A DNA stretch of 64,000 nucleotides, taken from the NCBI RefSeq assembly GCF_963583255.1, contig NC_084813.1, forward strand, positions 13,378,001 to 13,442,000. The letters run 5' to 3'. Position numbers and translations under genes: made by a program. This DNA is from Pyrus communis. Its lineage: Eukaryota; Streptophyta; Magnoliopsida; Rosales; Rosaceae. The notes beneath the pieces are model-generated. The model saw only the letters and a list, made by a program, of their open reading frames with translations. It was not told the origin of the DNA and made no database searches. The stretch's first letter is position 1. The number at the start of each line of letters is the position of its first letter. Below, one piece after another: positions 12,075 to 23,250 of this stretch.

Positions 12075-12363
12075 TGTTATAACATAAATTCTAGTACAAG
12101 TGTGATAGTACTTGGTAAATTTAGTTTACTCTTTATACTAATGATTCTTTCCTATTATGATTTGTATTACTCGGAGACCAAGTTTCTTTGTCTTTATAGT
12201 AGTATTTTTTTTTTCTTCAAACGAATGATACTATCAACACAAAGGGATGAAGAAGTGAGCTCTCTATCCTCTTAGTTTACTATAAATAAATGCACAAACA
12301 AAAAAAGATACACATCCTAAAGTTTCACTCTTCTTTGCTGCACCTCTCACAGAAAATAGTTCA
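12075..12363 (+). repeat. 3' LTR of copia element
   Basis: Starts TGTTATAACATAAATTC and ends AGTTCA; a TATA box lies at 12281-12288. Relative to the 5' LTR it carries roughly 60-75 extra bases around 12185-12260. The LTR and its promoter read toward the exportin-T gene, whose start codon is 596 bp downstream. Confidence 0.8.
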
Positions 12364-12958
12364 CAACACACCTATATTTATGTAAATTTTCCTTCTCCAA
12401 AATTTCAAGTAACCCACGTCGTTCATACTTTGGATTCCACGATGTGCTTTAACTTTCAATTCTAAAGCCCTTCTTTCCCTCCCTTCATATGTCACACTCG
12501 GCTCTCTCCCTCTCACCTCTCCCCACTCTATTAACTACCTACAGAAGACTGAGAAGACTAAACAAGACAACTATAAATTAGACCCAATCCAAATCAGTCC
12601 TCTAGGGTTTCCTCCCCAACACACAAACAAAAAAGCCAGACAAAAACCCTAGCTCCCTCTCTCTCCCTCTCCCTCTCTACCACATTGATCTTCCAATTGA
12701 TCTCATCCAATCCAATCCAATAAAGAAAAAATTTACAAAGGTAAGCTCTCCGACAGCTGTCAATTTCTCTGTCTTTCTCTCTCATTCGATCTCTACCCTT
12801 TTGAATAATCGTCGGATTCTGGAATTCCAGAGCTGCCTTTGGAAAAAACCCGGATAGGAAATCCGTATTTTTGCTTAGAAAACACCTATTCGGAGCATAA
12901 AGTTCGAAATTTTGAGAAAAAAATTAATTGGATTTTGGACCTGAGGGTTTTTGGGTCC
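12364..12958 (+). promoter_or_regulatory. exportin-T promoter and 5' UTR, with telo-boxes and a likely 5' UTR intron
   Basis: Pyrimidine-rich sequence (CCCTCTCTCTCC runs at 12650-12680) typical of plant core promoters and 5' leaders. Telo-box sequences lie at 12602-12610 (CTAGGGTTT) and 12643-12652 (AAAACCCTAG); these are frequent in promoters of translation-related and growth-related genes. A donor (AAAG|GTAAGC at 12741) and an acceptor (TTCCAG at 12825-12830) suggest a 90-nt intron in the leader. An in-frame ATG at 12839 would add 40 residues, but the protein family starts at 12959. Confidence 0.5.
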
Positions 12959-15900
12959 ATGGATGATCTCGAAAAAGCAGTACTTATATTGTTTGATGAG
13001 TCGGGCACCGTTGATTCTGAGCTGAAACAGAAGGCAAAAGATTACTGTGATAAAATTAAGGAACAACAGGCGATATGTAGTGTCTGTATTGAGAGGTTGT
13101 GCTTTTCGAATTTAGTTCAAGTTCAGTTTTGGTGCTTACAGGCTCTACATGAGGTTATTAGAGTCCGGTACTCGTCGATGAGTGTAGATGAGAAGTTTTT
13201 TATCAGGAAATCGGTGTTTTCGATTGCATGTCTTGGTGGGTTTGATGATAAGAGTACTGTTAGGGTTTTAGAAGGTCCCGCATTTATAAAGAATAAACTT
13301 GCTCAGGTTTTGGTGACTTTGATTTACCATGAGTACCCATTGATTTGGTCGTCGGTGTTTGTTGATTTTTTGTCACAACTGAATAAAGGGGCAGTGTTGA
13401 TTGATATGTTCTGCCGGATTTTGAATGCTTTGGATGAGGAAGTGATTAATTTGGACTACCCTCGGACACCGGAGGAACTATCAGTGGCAGCGGGGATTAA
13501 GGATGCTATGAGGCAGCAGTGTGTAGCACAAATAGTTAGAGCCTGGTACGAGATTGTGTCTATGTATAGGAAGTCTGATGAAGAGCTTTGTGCTAGTGTA
13601 TTAGAATCAATGAGGAGGTTTATCTCTTGGATTGATATTGGATTAATTGTGAATGATGCCTTTATCCCGTTATTGTTTGAGTTGGTTTTGGTTGATGGGC
13701 TCTCCGAACAACTCCGTAGTGCTGCAGCTGGATGTTTGTCAGCAGTAGTATCGAAAAGGATGGATCCACAGGCAAAACTACCGCTTTTGCAAAGTCTTCA
13801 AATGCATCGAGTTTTTGGACTAGTAGCTCAGGATCGTGACTCAGATTTGGTATCTAATGTAGCTGCATTACTTACTGGGTATGCGGTTGAGGTTCTTGAG
13901 TGCTTTAAACGGTTGAATTCTGAGGATGCCAAGGGTATTTCAATGGAGCTCTTGAATGAAGTTTTGCCCTCTGTATTTTATGTTATGCAGAACTGTGAGT
14001 TGGACTCGGCATTTAGCATTGTGCAATTTCTTTCAGGTTATGTTGGCACAATGAAGACTCTTTCTCCATTGAGGGAAACACAGCTGGGTCATGTAGGTCA
14101 TATTTTGGAAGTGATCCGTTCACAGATCCGCTATGATCCTATGTATCGTGAAAATCTAGATATATTGGATAAAATTGGAAAAGAGGAGGAAGATAGGATG
14201 GTGGAGTTTAGAAAAGATTTGTTTATGCTGCTGCGTAATGTAGGTCGTGTAGCACCTGATATCACTCAGATATTTATTAGAAACTCATTGGCTACTGCTG
14301 TTGGATCATCCTTAGACTGGAATGTTGAAGAGGTGGAAGTTGCACTTTCTCTTTTCTATGCATTTGGTGAGTCAATAAATGGTGAGGCAATTAGAACTGG
14401 GAGTGGTCTATTGGGTGAATTGGTACCGATGCTTTTATCTACAAGGTTCCTTTGCCATTCAAATAGGCTAGTTGCACTTGTGTATCTAGAGACAGTAATG
14501 AGATACATGAAGTTTGTTCAGGAGAATACCCAATATATTCACTTGGTTTTGGCTGCCTTTCTTGATGAAAGGGGTATACACCATCCAAACGTCAATGTGA
14601 GTAGAAGGGCGAGTTATCTGTTTATGAGGGTTGTGAAATTGCTGAGAGTGAAGCTTGTTCCTTTCATAGAAAATATTTTGCAGGTATGATACGAACCATC
14701 GTACCCCAACTGCTTTCCTATATATCCACTTACATATATTTCAGTTCTTCCACACTTGATTAATTTGCGTTCACTTTGTCTTTTTATCTCCGTTGAATAG
14801 CTTCCCTAAATTTACCATAAATTAATCCAAATGGATCTTATCAGAATTTACAAGATTCAGTTGCTGGGTTTACAAGAATGGATTATACATCAAAAGAGCT
14901 TTCAGGATCTGAAGATGGTAGTCACATTTTTGAGGTATTGACTTTATATTTTTTTTGACGTCTGTCAAACCTTTATGTGTGTGCATCAGTATTTATGAAA
15001 TGGAAGGAAGTATTCTCACTCAGTAAAAATTAAAAACTGTGGGTGTTCTGTTCCGTTCTAATGTGTATTTGGTCTCTTCGCAGGCAATTGGTTTATTGAT
15101 TGGCATGGAAGATGTACCACAAGCAAAGCAGTCTGATTATCTCTCTTCACTTCTCACTCCTCTTTGTCAACAGGTTGTTGAATTTGCACGTATAATATAA
15201 AATACATAATTGCATGGAAGTCACTCCCCGTCCTTAACACCTTCAAAATATTTTGTAATAACTCAAAAGGAAGAACGGAGTTAAAATGTGAACTAAGCAA
15301 TTGACATGGTCTTCCTACCATCTAGGTTGAAGCATTGCTCATGAATGCCAAAGTACTGACTCCAGAAGAGGCACCTCAAAAATTTGCTAATATTAAGCAG
15401 ATAATCGTGGCGATTAATTCTCTCAGCAAGGTTCTTCAACATCCTCTAACTCTCTAGCTAATGTGTTTCTTGTCCAATTTTTTTTTTTGTATTAAATAGC
15501 GTATGTGTCTAAAAAAGTTATAAAACTCTTGACCAATTCGCTTACAATGTTTGGTAAAATTAAAAGAGAGGAGTTCTAATGTTGTAAAGGTTTCTTTTTG
15601 GTCGAAGTTTTTTGTTTGGTTGAATATGTTGTAGCTTATAATAAAAGTACAAAATTCATCAGCCTTTCCGCCCTGTCTTTCATCTTTAAATTTAGTAAGC
15701 ACTTTATGTTTTCAGAAAATTAACTACTGAAATTCATGTGCCACCCAGGGCTTCAGTGAGCGTCTTGTGACTGCTAGTCGCCCTGCACTTGGTCTCATGT
15801 TCATGCAGGTTAGCATCTATATCATTTTTTTGTGTTCACCTTCCTTACATGGTTAGTTTAGTTTTTCTGAATGCTTTTTTTCCTCTGGATTAGAATCGTG

Positions 15901-18900
15901 GATTGGGGGCTTTTTGAGTTTGTTGTGAATAAGAGTTTCCAGACCTTGGGTTTTCCTTATTTGATGAGCTTTATAATCAGCAATCCTAGGCTTTCTGATA
16001 CTCAGATTCAGCTTATAAATTATGACATTTGATATTACACTCCTTTTAGTAAAGCCTTCTAATTAGTGATTATACTATTTCATGTTTTAACAATGTGTGT
16101 TTTATCCCCTTGTTATCCAGACATTAGATGTTCTTCTTCAAGTACTCGTGGTGTTTCCTAATGTAGAGACTTTGCGCAGTAAGGTAAAGCATACTGTGCG
16201 GGATACCAGATGTGCTTTGATTTGGTATTTTATTATCTGCACTTTTAACCTGATGCTAACATATGTGTTGTCCAGGTAACATCATTTGTACACCGCATGG
16301 TGGACACTCTAGGAGCATCTGTTTTTCCTTACCTCCCAAAGGCACTGGAGCACTTGCTTGTGGATAGTGAGGTAGAAAGCAGTATAACTGAATTCTTTAC
16401 TTTTGAGTTTTTTTGTCAGATCTAACTTTGACAAAATGATTTTTCTGGTAATAAATAGAGAGAATATTCGCCAGCTACTAGTCACCAAGATATAAAATTA
16501 GAAAATAGCAGTTCTGCTCAACAAAAATTTATTTTGCACCAGCTGTCTTTCCCCTTTTTTTGTCGCTAACATGATTTGGTTATGGATTCAATTTCATGCA
16601 GCCAAAGGAATTGGTTGGTTTGCTTCTATTGCTCAATCAACTGATATGCAAGTTCAACATATTATTCCGTGACATACTGGATGAAGTATTTCCTGCTATA
16701 ACTGGTAGGATATTAAATATTATTCCGGTAGACACACTCCCTTCAGGACCTGGATCCAATACTGAGGTATGATTCACTGTTTATTAGTGTTTGTAATTCA
16801 TGACTAACTCTTAATTCTTTTTCAGCATTAAATTAGCTGTTCTTGTACCAAGTATATCTCTCATAAATTGAGTTTTATGATAACAGTGAATATGCATGTT
16901 TTTGCAAGTCTTATCCGTTTATTTCATGAATGAATTATACAAAAAATTTATTACTCAAATGAGTATTTTGTGTCTTTCCCTCCCCTTTCCCTCTTTTATA
17001 AGCCAAGTGGGTGTTTATGTGTTTTTGTTTCCTTAATATTTGGTTTTCATTTTTTGACGGGGGATAGAAGAGAAAAATAGGGAAAAGAAGACACCAACGT
17101 AGGCACTTTAAATTCTCTAGCATTGAATTAAATGTCAATGTTGATTTAAAATGATCATATTTATAATATTCTCCAATTCCTCTTAATTCTTTTCCTATCT
17201 TGGTAGCAATGGGTTTGATTATGTGTGCTTCATTTTTATTGCTGTGAAAGCTTCTGTGGATCTAATTCTACTTTAGTGCGTCATTTTGAATATTACTTGA
17301 ACAATATTGAAAGTTTATTTGAGTTTGAATCTCAAGTCTGGAACTTTAATACTCTTCATTGTCCTTGCAGGAAAATCGGGAATTGCAAGAACTTCAGCGA
17401 ACATTATATACGTTTCTTCATGTGATAACTACACATGATCTATCTTCTGTATTCCTATCCCCCAAGAGTAGGAGCTACTTACAACCAATTATGCAGTTGC
17501 TGTTGTTCACATCTTGTAAGCACAAGGATATTCTTGTAAGAAAGGTATGTGTACTTGGTTTACCTTTGTAAGTTTGGTTTTTATTCATTCTAATTACTCT
17601 GCATAAGGATTAATGTCTAGTATAATATTTTTTTAACTCAGGCATGCGTACAGATATTTATTAGGCTGATTAAGGATTGGTGCGCGATGCCTAATGGTGA
17701 AGAAAAGGTAAGAGCTAGCCTTTATTCTTGCCTTCTATTTGATAATGTTGAAACATATTTCTTCTCATCTTAAAATGGTGTCCTTGCTTTCAGGTACCTG
17801 GTTTCCAGAGTTTTATAATAGAGAGCTTTGCTACGAACTGTTGTTTGTACAGCCTGCTCGACACCTCTTTCGAATTTCGTGATGCAAATACTGTAAGATT
17901 TGAATTTCTAATCTTTTTGATATTTTTATTGATAGTTTACCTTCTCATACCATAGAGTATATACACCATAAAACAAATAGTAGACTTGGTTGCTGACTAG
18001 AAAACAGATCTGAAGACAGGGATTTTCTACTTAAATAGTGTTTACTTGTCTGAGAAGTTCTTTATTTGAAATGAAAAATTATAGCTTAATGAAATTATCA
18101 TTCGATTGATTATTGCATACATCATGTATGGTAAAAGGAGATTTGATTTTGGAAAAGTTCTGGAATCCATTTACGTGGTTGTTGAGAGGTTGAGTTAAAA
18201 GTGTGGTAGAATAGGTAATAAGAGCCATTAACTAGAGTTAAGCTACAATTGAAAGGATTATTTTACACTTTCTTCTGCAAGGGCCAAGGTCTGGATAGTA
18301 CGTTGGCACTTGGTTTGTGGTGTGTGTTCTTATAAATAGGAAGAAGCTGAAATCCGTTACATAACTGTTGCGTTAAATCTGTATTTGGCTGATCTCTAAT
18401 GTCCGTCTCTAACTTTTCTTATTTACATAGGTTTAATATCTTTTAAAACAAGTGCCATTTAGCAACTGTATTAGGATTCTTAGAAATAAGAAGAAGCTGA
18501 AATCTGTATTTGGCCGATATATATCAGTCTATGACTTCCTTATTTACAACTCTTAAAACAAGTGCCATTTAAGCAATTAGGTATCCTAAGAAGTTGGAAG
18601 TTTTGCATGCAAGAAAAAAAATAATTTTTTTGTTTGTTTCCATTCTATGTTAAGGGAAATTGCTCATAAACATTGCTCAATAAAGTACAATTGAAGTGCG
18701 CAATGAATTTCCTGTATGGAGGAGTGTTGTGTTTTGGGTCCGTATAATTTGTATTTCCTATTATTGTTTGTTGCGGATGTTGAATTTGTTTTGTTTTGTT
18801 TTACTTATTTTACCTATCTAGCAGCATTATATTGTTTTGAGAAATTGTGTTGGAATTTTCTATTGATGTTTGTAATGGGTCTTCATACTTTACCTTGAAA

Positions 18901-19677
18901 GTTCCTATTTTTATCTGTGGCAGCTCGTTTTGTTTGGAGAAATTGTATTGGCTCAGAAGGTTATGTTTGAAAAGTTTGGCAATGATTTTCTAGCTCATTT
19001 TGTCTCAAAGGGTTTTCCAGCAGCACATTGCCCCCAAGATTTGGCTGAGAAATATTGCCAGCAGCTGCAGGTATCAAAAAGTCATCGTACATTATTTTGA
19101 ATCATGAGTTTTGGTTCTCTTTTTATTATTTTGTTTTTGCATGGCTGGGTATTCCCACTTTTAACACCGGGTAAGAGGTCTAGACGTGCAAAAGATATCT
19201 GAGAACGAAAAGAGACCCCCCTCCCTCTCTTCTGATCAGGAAAACTGGGCTATAGCCAACGTTGGTGATGAATGGATGGAAATTACGTGTACTTGAAAAC
19301 CAAAATTAGTTAATTAAGGCATATACCAATCCTCAAATAAGTATGGAATTGCCAATGGTTGAGCTACTTTATATACTGTTGTAATCTCCTAGCTTAGGAT
19401 TAGTCTAGGCTTCTAAAGAATTGGTGAATTGACTTGTCTCTTGATCACCAAATGGCTGGAGTTAATTCTGGTGGATTTAGGAATAGTTTACGGAATGTTC
19501 CTTAAACTAGATTTGCTTGAAGAAGAAAGCAGAACTGAATATTTAGTAGAGCAGTGCTGATAATTCATTGCACATTTTGTTCTTCAGGGTAGTGATATAA
19601 AGGCATTGAAGTCATTCTACCAGTCACTTATTGAAAGTTTGAGACATCAGCAGAATGGGAGCCTTGTTGTCAGATAG
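12959..19677 (+). CDS. PSD: exportin-T (PAUSED-type tRNA nuclear exporter)
   Basis: Carries mature tRNA from nucleus to cytoplasm with RanGTP; the Arabidopsis family member is PAUSED, the counterpart of animal XPOT and yeast Los1. Coding exons: 12959-14683, 14845-14934, 15084-15173, 15326-15430, 15749-15808, 16121-16183, 16276-16371, 16602-16766, 17371-17544, 17642-17707, 17794-17892, 18924-19070 and 19588-19677. All joints are GT-AG and all introns are phase 0. The product is 989 aa, close to the recalled Arabidopsis length (988). The N-terminus MDDLEKAVLILFDESG and the QVQFWCLQALHEVIR segment match the family. The exportin-1-like region covers roughly residues 90-260, followed by HEAT-type helices to the end. 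The start at 12959 is chosen by homology; the in-frame ATG at 12839 is upstream. No lesion is seen, so the gene looks functional. Confidence 0.93.
18328..18592 (+). repeat. imperfect tandem duplication within exportin-T intron 11
   Basis: Two copies (about 18328-18476 and 18477-18592) share TTCTTA-AAATA-GAAGAAGCTGAAAT at their start and CTTTTAAAACAAGTGCCATTT-like sequence near their end. The second copy is shorter. It lies inside the 1031-nt intron 17893-18923 and does not touch splice sites. Confidence 0.6.
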
Positions 19678-20574
19678 CATCGTCAGTCACCGAATGACAT
19701 TATCTCGTGTCAGAATGTTCCCTGTTTTTGTTGTGTCACAATTCTGGCAATGCATTTTTGTTCACCCAAGGTAGTATAGCTGACTAGTTGTATATATTTT
19801 GGTTTGAAATATTGTATCTTCATGTATGTCTTCTATAACACACTTACTCTGGTAAACATTTCAGGTTCTTTCTGTATATAGCTTTTGTGCGGCTATGTTA
19901 TGAGAAGGTATAGATTCTTCGTATTAGTTTAAACGGATTATGATAACTAAATGTATCTGAATGACTTGTGAAGCTGCTCATTTGTTCTCTCTTCCTTTTT
20001 TTTTTTTTTTTTTTTTTTTTCCTGTCCGATTGTTGTGCTGCAGTTGTATATTTACGGAGGGAGTTCTGCTCATTGTATAAGAAGTTCAGTTACTTCATGG
20101 AGCTGCTTAGTCTGAGATCAAGTGCCTTGTGTTTCGGTATTCTTTTTATGGTTTTTCCAATCTTTGATTCATCCAAGTTTTTATGCTTCTTTAGTCATAC
20201 TTTACTGTTTGAAGCTCAAGAAGTTTAGATTTGTTTGTATACCCTTTTAAAGTCGGTTAACACAAAAAAAGAAGAGAAGGAAAAAGAAAGGATGAATCCC
20301 TCTGATGGTTTCATTGTCAAGTCCATGTTGAAATTCGTTTCTTGTACTTTTAATTCCGAAAATCTGCTCTTATGTTTAGTCACATAACTTCCGAAAATAT
20401 ACTGTATTTTTTAATAAAACAATAAAGAGTACGAAGTATTTTTACTTTTTGGTCCATCGTTTGAGCATGTTATTATGGTGATATTTTAAGTCAATCAGGC
20501 ATCGACAATGTGAAAAAGTTAAATCGCACAAAGTTAAATGCATGACTGTATTGAATGGTGTCAAAGTGACATCT
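19678..20574 (+). other. exportin-T 3' UTR and flank
   Basis: No coding region. Contains a 20-25 nt poly-T tract at about 19997-20021. Candidate poly(A) signals AATAAA lie at 20413-20418 and 20421-20426, near the likely transcript end. The open frame at 19968-20228 starts in the poly-T region and is not credible. Confidence 0.5.
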
Positions 20575-20829
20575 CTTGTGTTGATTTAGTTGTATAATCC
20601 GTTGTCTGTCGACTAAATCGAGGGTTTTTTGACATTGTCGTTGGTTTGTGTGTGGGGGGCGGGGGAGGGAGGATTGTACCAAGTTCGCTCTCAACCTTTT
20701 GGAAGCATTAATGTAAACATTCTTTGTTTTAACACAATTGATATATTTTTTTTCCTGACAGCTTGTAGAGTTAGACAATTGGCATGCTATTATAATATTA
20801 TATCGAACTCAAAGGTTAAATAATCCCAA

Positions 20830-22290
20830 AGGTTAAATAATCCCATTCCTCTTAGTACCGAGGAACTTTCTGATCGAAATGATCATGCTTATCTTATCTG
20901 TGCGTTATTTGTCGGATTGGCATCCTTCAACCGAAACAGTTATTAAACGTGCCGTTCAGTTTTTTTTATTTTTTATTTTTTACTTTTGTGATTGAGATGT
21001 GAGGAAGGTGAGCGATGGAGAAATGTGAGGATTTAAAACAGAATATTGAAAGTGAAAAAACTTAAAGTAGTTTTTGGTTTTCTACTTTTATTTTGTGTCT
21101 TTTCGTGTACATTTCTTTTACAACTCTTCCACCATCCTTCCTCTGGTCTATATTTCTCCATTTCTTTCATATCTTTTCTCTATGTCACTAACACAAAATA
21201 AAAACTGAAAATTAAAAACGAAATTGTTATAAAACAGGACAAATCCCTTCTTTTTCCTAAAAAGACAAAAGACACATGTTTGAAAGGAAATTACATGGAA
21301 GGTAAGAGTAAATAAATAGTTACTTGACTTTCTTGACTTTGTTAATTATAAGCTTGAAGCAAGAACATTGACTGTCTAAACAAAATGTGTTGACCTCCTT
21401 CCAAATGACCGTAACTTTGTTAGTCTATCTCGGTTGCTAGGTCCTGCCTGCAGTGCAGTCCCACACAACTTTAAGGAAAGCAATAAAGCAATGAAATGAT
21501 GAATCTTTTCTTCCCTTTCTCCCCTTTCCTATCTCCTTTTTGGTCGTGCCGAGTGACGGATTAACCAACCTTTTCTTTTTCTTTATCTCTCCTCTATAGA
21601 AAGAGAGGATGGTGGACGAGAGCCCGTGGCTGTGGATTTTCGACTTTCTCGGCACGATCTTGCTAACGAGCTGACGAAAACAAATCTATTTCTATTCCTT
21701 GGGCGGGAGGGAAGTAGCTAACCTAACTTAGTATAAAATAAAAAGATACATTTATTTTGCATCACCCTATTGATGAGTCCGGAGGAAAGACTGGTGAATC
21801 AGGCATCATGTTTGCTGTATCCAATACAAGTTCTATCATCTCATGTTACATGAAAGGGGTTGGAGTTTCTTAAAGCTTGTGGTTTCATAACTAAAAAAAG
21901 TAGGTTATGGTTTCATATAGACACCGGTGTAGCCGCGTGAGTTAGAACGAATGTACTTCCCACTATGTATCCGAGTTTTAAATTTTAGTCATCATAATGT
22001 GTCACAACACAACACAAGCAATATTGTGGCAGTCGAATTTATGAACAAATGAAACATTGTCACTTAACAGACTACATGGATTTGTTTTAGTGTTTGTCTT
22101 CCAAAGTTTTACAACAACCTTCCAATCTATCATCTAATTGTAGTGTTTAAAGCCAAAGAGCAAACATTTAGAACCAACAGAACCAACCATGATATGAAGA
22201 GATTCGGAATTCCAAAGCACAAATGTTAACACTAAAGTCAGACTCCCTACTTCCATAATTAAATATAACTATTAAAATTGAACATGCTTG
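20830..22290. other. non-coding upstream part of copy A
   Basis: No gene is seen. AT-rich sequence with an inverted-repeat-like stretch between about 20945 and 21240 that is also present in copy B (about 26250-26540) and so predates the duplication. The open frame at 21437-21655 on the - strand is low-complexity. The first 40 bases after 21440 are among the best conserved between the copies. Confidence 0.5.
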
Positions 22291-22440
22291 CAAGGGATTC
22301 TTATAGCTCAGTGGTTACGTCTATTCACCCCTACACTTGAGATCTTATTATGCTCAAAACCTCTACACTCAAGAGATTCTGTGCTCGAAATCCCTTCACT
22401 CGAGATCCTGCTTCCTATAACCGATACACACGTGAATTTC
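22290..22440 (+). repeat. tRNA-like SINE remnant, copy A
   Basis: TAGCTCAGTGG at 22307-22317 is a perfect tRNA A-box (TRGCNNAGYGG). A weak B-box-like GCTCGAAATCCC lies about 70-80 bp further on. Repeated CACT(C/T)GAGATC motifs fill the gap. The same stretch is in copy B. A tRNA gene is ruled out by the spacing and the lack of a cloverleaf. Confidence 0.4.
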
Positions 22441-22508
22441 AGAGTACTAGGAAATGAGAAGTGAGAACATTTGAACCAGTTTTTTTGCTGCAAAAAGAAG
22501 ATTCCACT

Positions 22509-22792
22509 TGTGACATCCCACATCGCCCAGGGGAGTGATCCTTATATGTATATTCCCATCCCTACCTAGCACGAGGACTTTTGGGAGCTCACTGGCTTCG
22601 GGTTCCGTAGGAACTCCGAAGTTAAGCGAGAAGGGGGTTAGAGCAATCCCATGATGGGTGACCCACTGGGAAGTTGCTCGTGAGTTCCCAAAAACATAAC
22701 CGTGAGGGAATGGTAAGCTCAAAACGGACAATATCATGCTACGGTGGTGGAGCGGGCCTGGGAAGTGATCCACCCCGGGCCAGGATGTGACA
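22509..22792 (+). mobile_element. Cassandra-type TRIM solo LTR with 5S-rRNA-like core
   Basis: 284 bp beginning TGTGACATCCCACATCG and ending GATGTGACA, flanked by the 5-bp target duplication CCACT (22504-22508 and 22793-22797). Cassandra elements are non-coding TRIM retrotransposons whose LTRs carry a 5S-rRNA-derived, Pol III-type promoter. The matching core spans about 22583-22690: GAACTCCGAAGTTAAGCG (A-box side) and GATGGGTGACCCACTGGGAA (C-box side). No internal region or second LTR is present, so this is a solo LTR. Copy B has the empty site. The ORF on the - strand here is a shadow. Confidence 0.9.
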
Positions 22793-22840
22793 CCACTTCT
22801 CTGAGGTCTCACAAAGACAAACACTTGAACCTACTGAGAA

Positions 22841-23250
22841 ACTCCACTAATTAGTTTTAGCACATGATTAGGACAAATTAACCTCTAGACTTGGACTTGG
22901 TCCTTCATAATATGAAACATCCAAAAGTGTTTTTTATTTTTATTTTTATTTTTTTTGCAGTAAACCTTCCAAGTCTTAGAGGTACCAAAATACACACACA
23001 CACTACTTTAGACTCATGACTGAATTTAAAATAATGTTTAGAATATTAAGAATTATATATTTTTCTTGTACCAAACATGAATATTAAAAATAAAAGGAAA
23101 AGATTATTATCATTGGGTCCTTGACTTCTTCTTGCAGTTGTGTAAATAATTACCCTATAACCCTATATCTACCCCCCCAAATGTTTCTCAGTTTTGATCC
23201 AATCCAACCTTATATTTACTTTTTAAATTAATTTGTAGCTTCAGTAAAAT
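22841..23250 (+). promoter_or_regulatory. upstream region of kinase gene A
   Basis: AT-rich sequence conserved with copy B (about 27720-28042). A TATA-like TTATATATTTTTC lies near 23051-23063, about 190 bp before the start codon. CCCTATATCTA at 23161-23171 is also shared by the copies. No transcription start can be fixed by eye. Confidence 0.3.

Larger units (their letters stand above)
5351..12363 (+). mobile_element. decayed Ty1/copia LTR retrotransposon
   Basis: The 5' LTR (5351-5577) and 3' LTR (12075-12363) are recognisably the same sequence in direct orientation. Between them, in copia order, lie remnants of gag, zinc knuckle, protease, pre-integrase, integrase, reverse transcriptase and RNase H, all broken by stops and frameshifts. 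A polypurine tract (AAGGAGAAG) sits at 12066-12074, just before the 3' LTR. A 508-bp non-copia element interrupts it at 8156-8663. No matching 5-bp target duplication is seen at the outer ends (TAGCT left, CAACA right), so one end may be mutated. It is dead, but its 3' LTR is close to the exportin-T promoter. Confidence 0.85.

Noticed and set aside
12839..12958. Upstream in-frame ATG that would extend exportin-T by 40 residues
   Set aside because: Exportin-T proteins begin at the MDDLE sequence (12959), and the extra stretch has no family similarity. It lies next to a likely 5' UTR intron acceptor at 12830.
19968..20228. 86-aa open frame after exportin-T
   Set aside because: Begins in a poly-T tract in the 3' UTR; Phe run from T-run, no similarity.
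22583..22690. 5S rRNA gene
   Set aside because: The 5S-like sequence lies inside an LTR with retrotransposon ends and a target duplication, and recurs in the Cassandra at 40608-41248. It is element-borne, not a ribosomal gene.
22447..22824. 125-aa minus-strand open frame
   Set aside because: Antisense reading of the Cassandra LTR; the same shadow appears at the other Cassandra copies (40458-41385).
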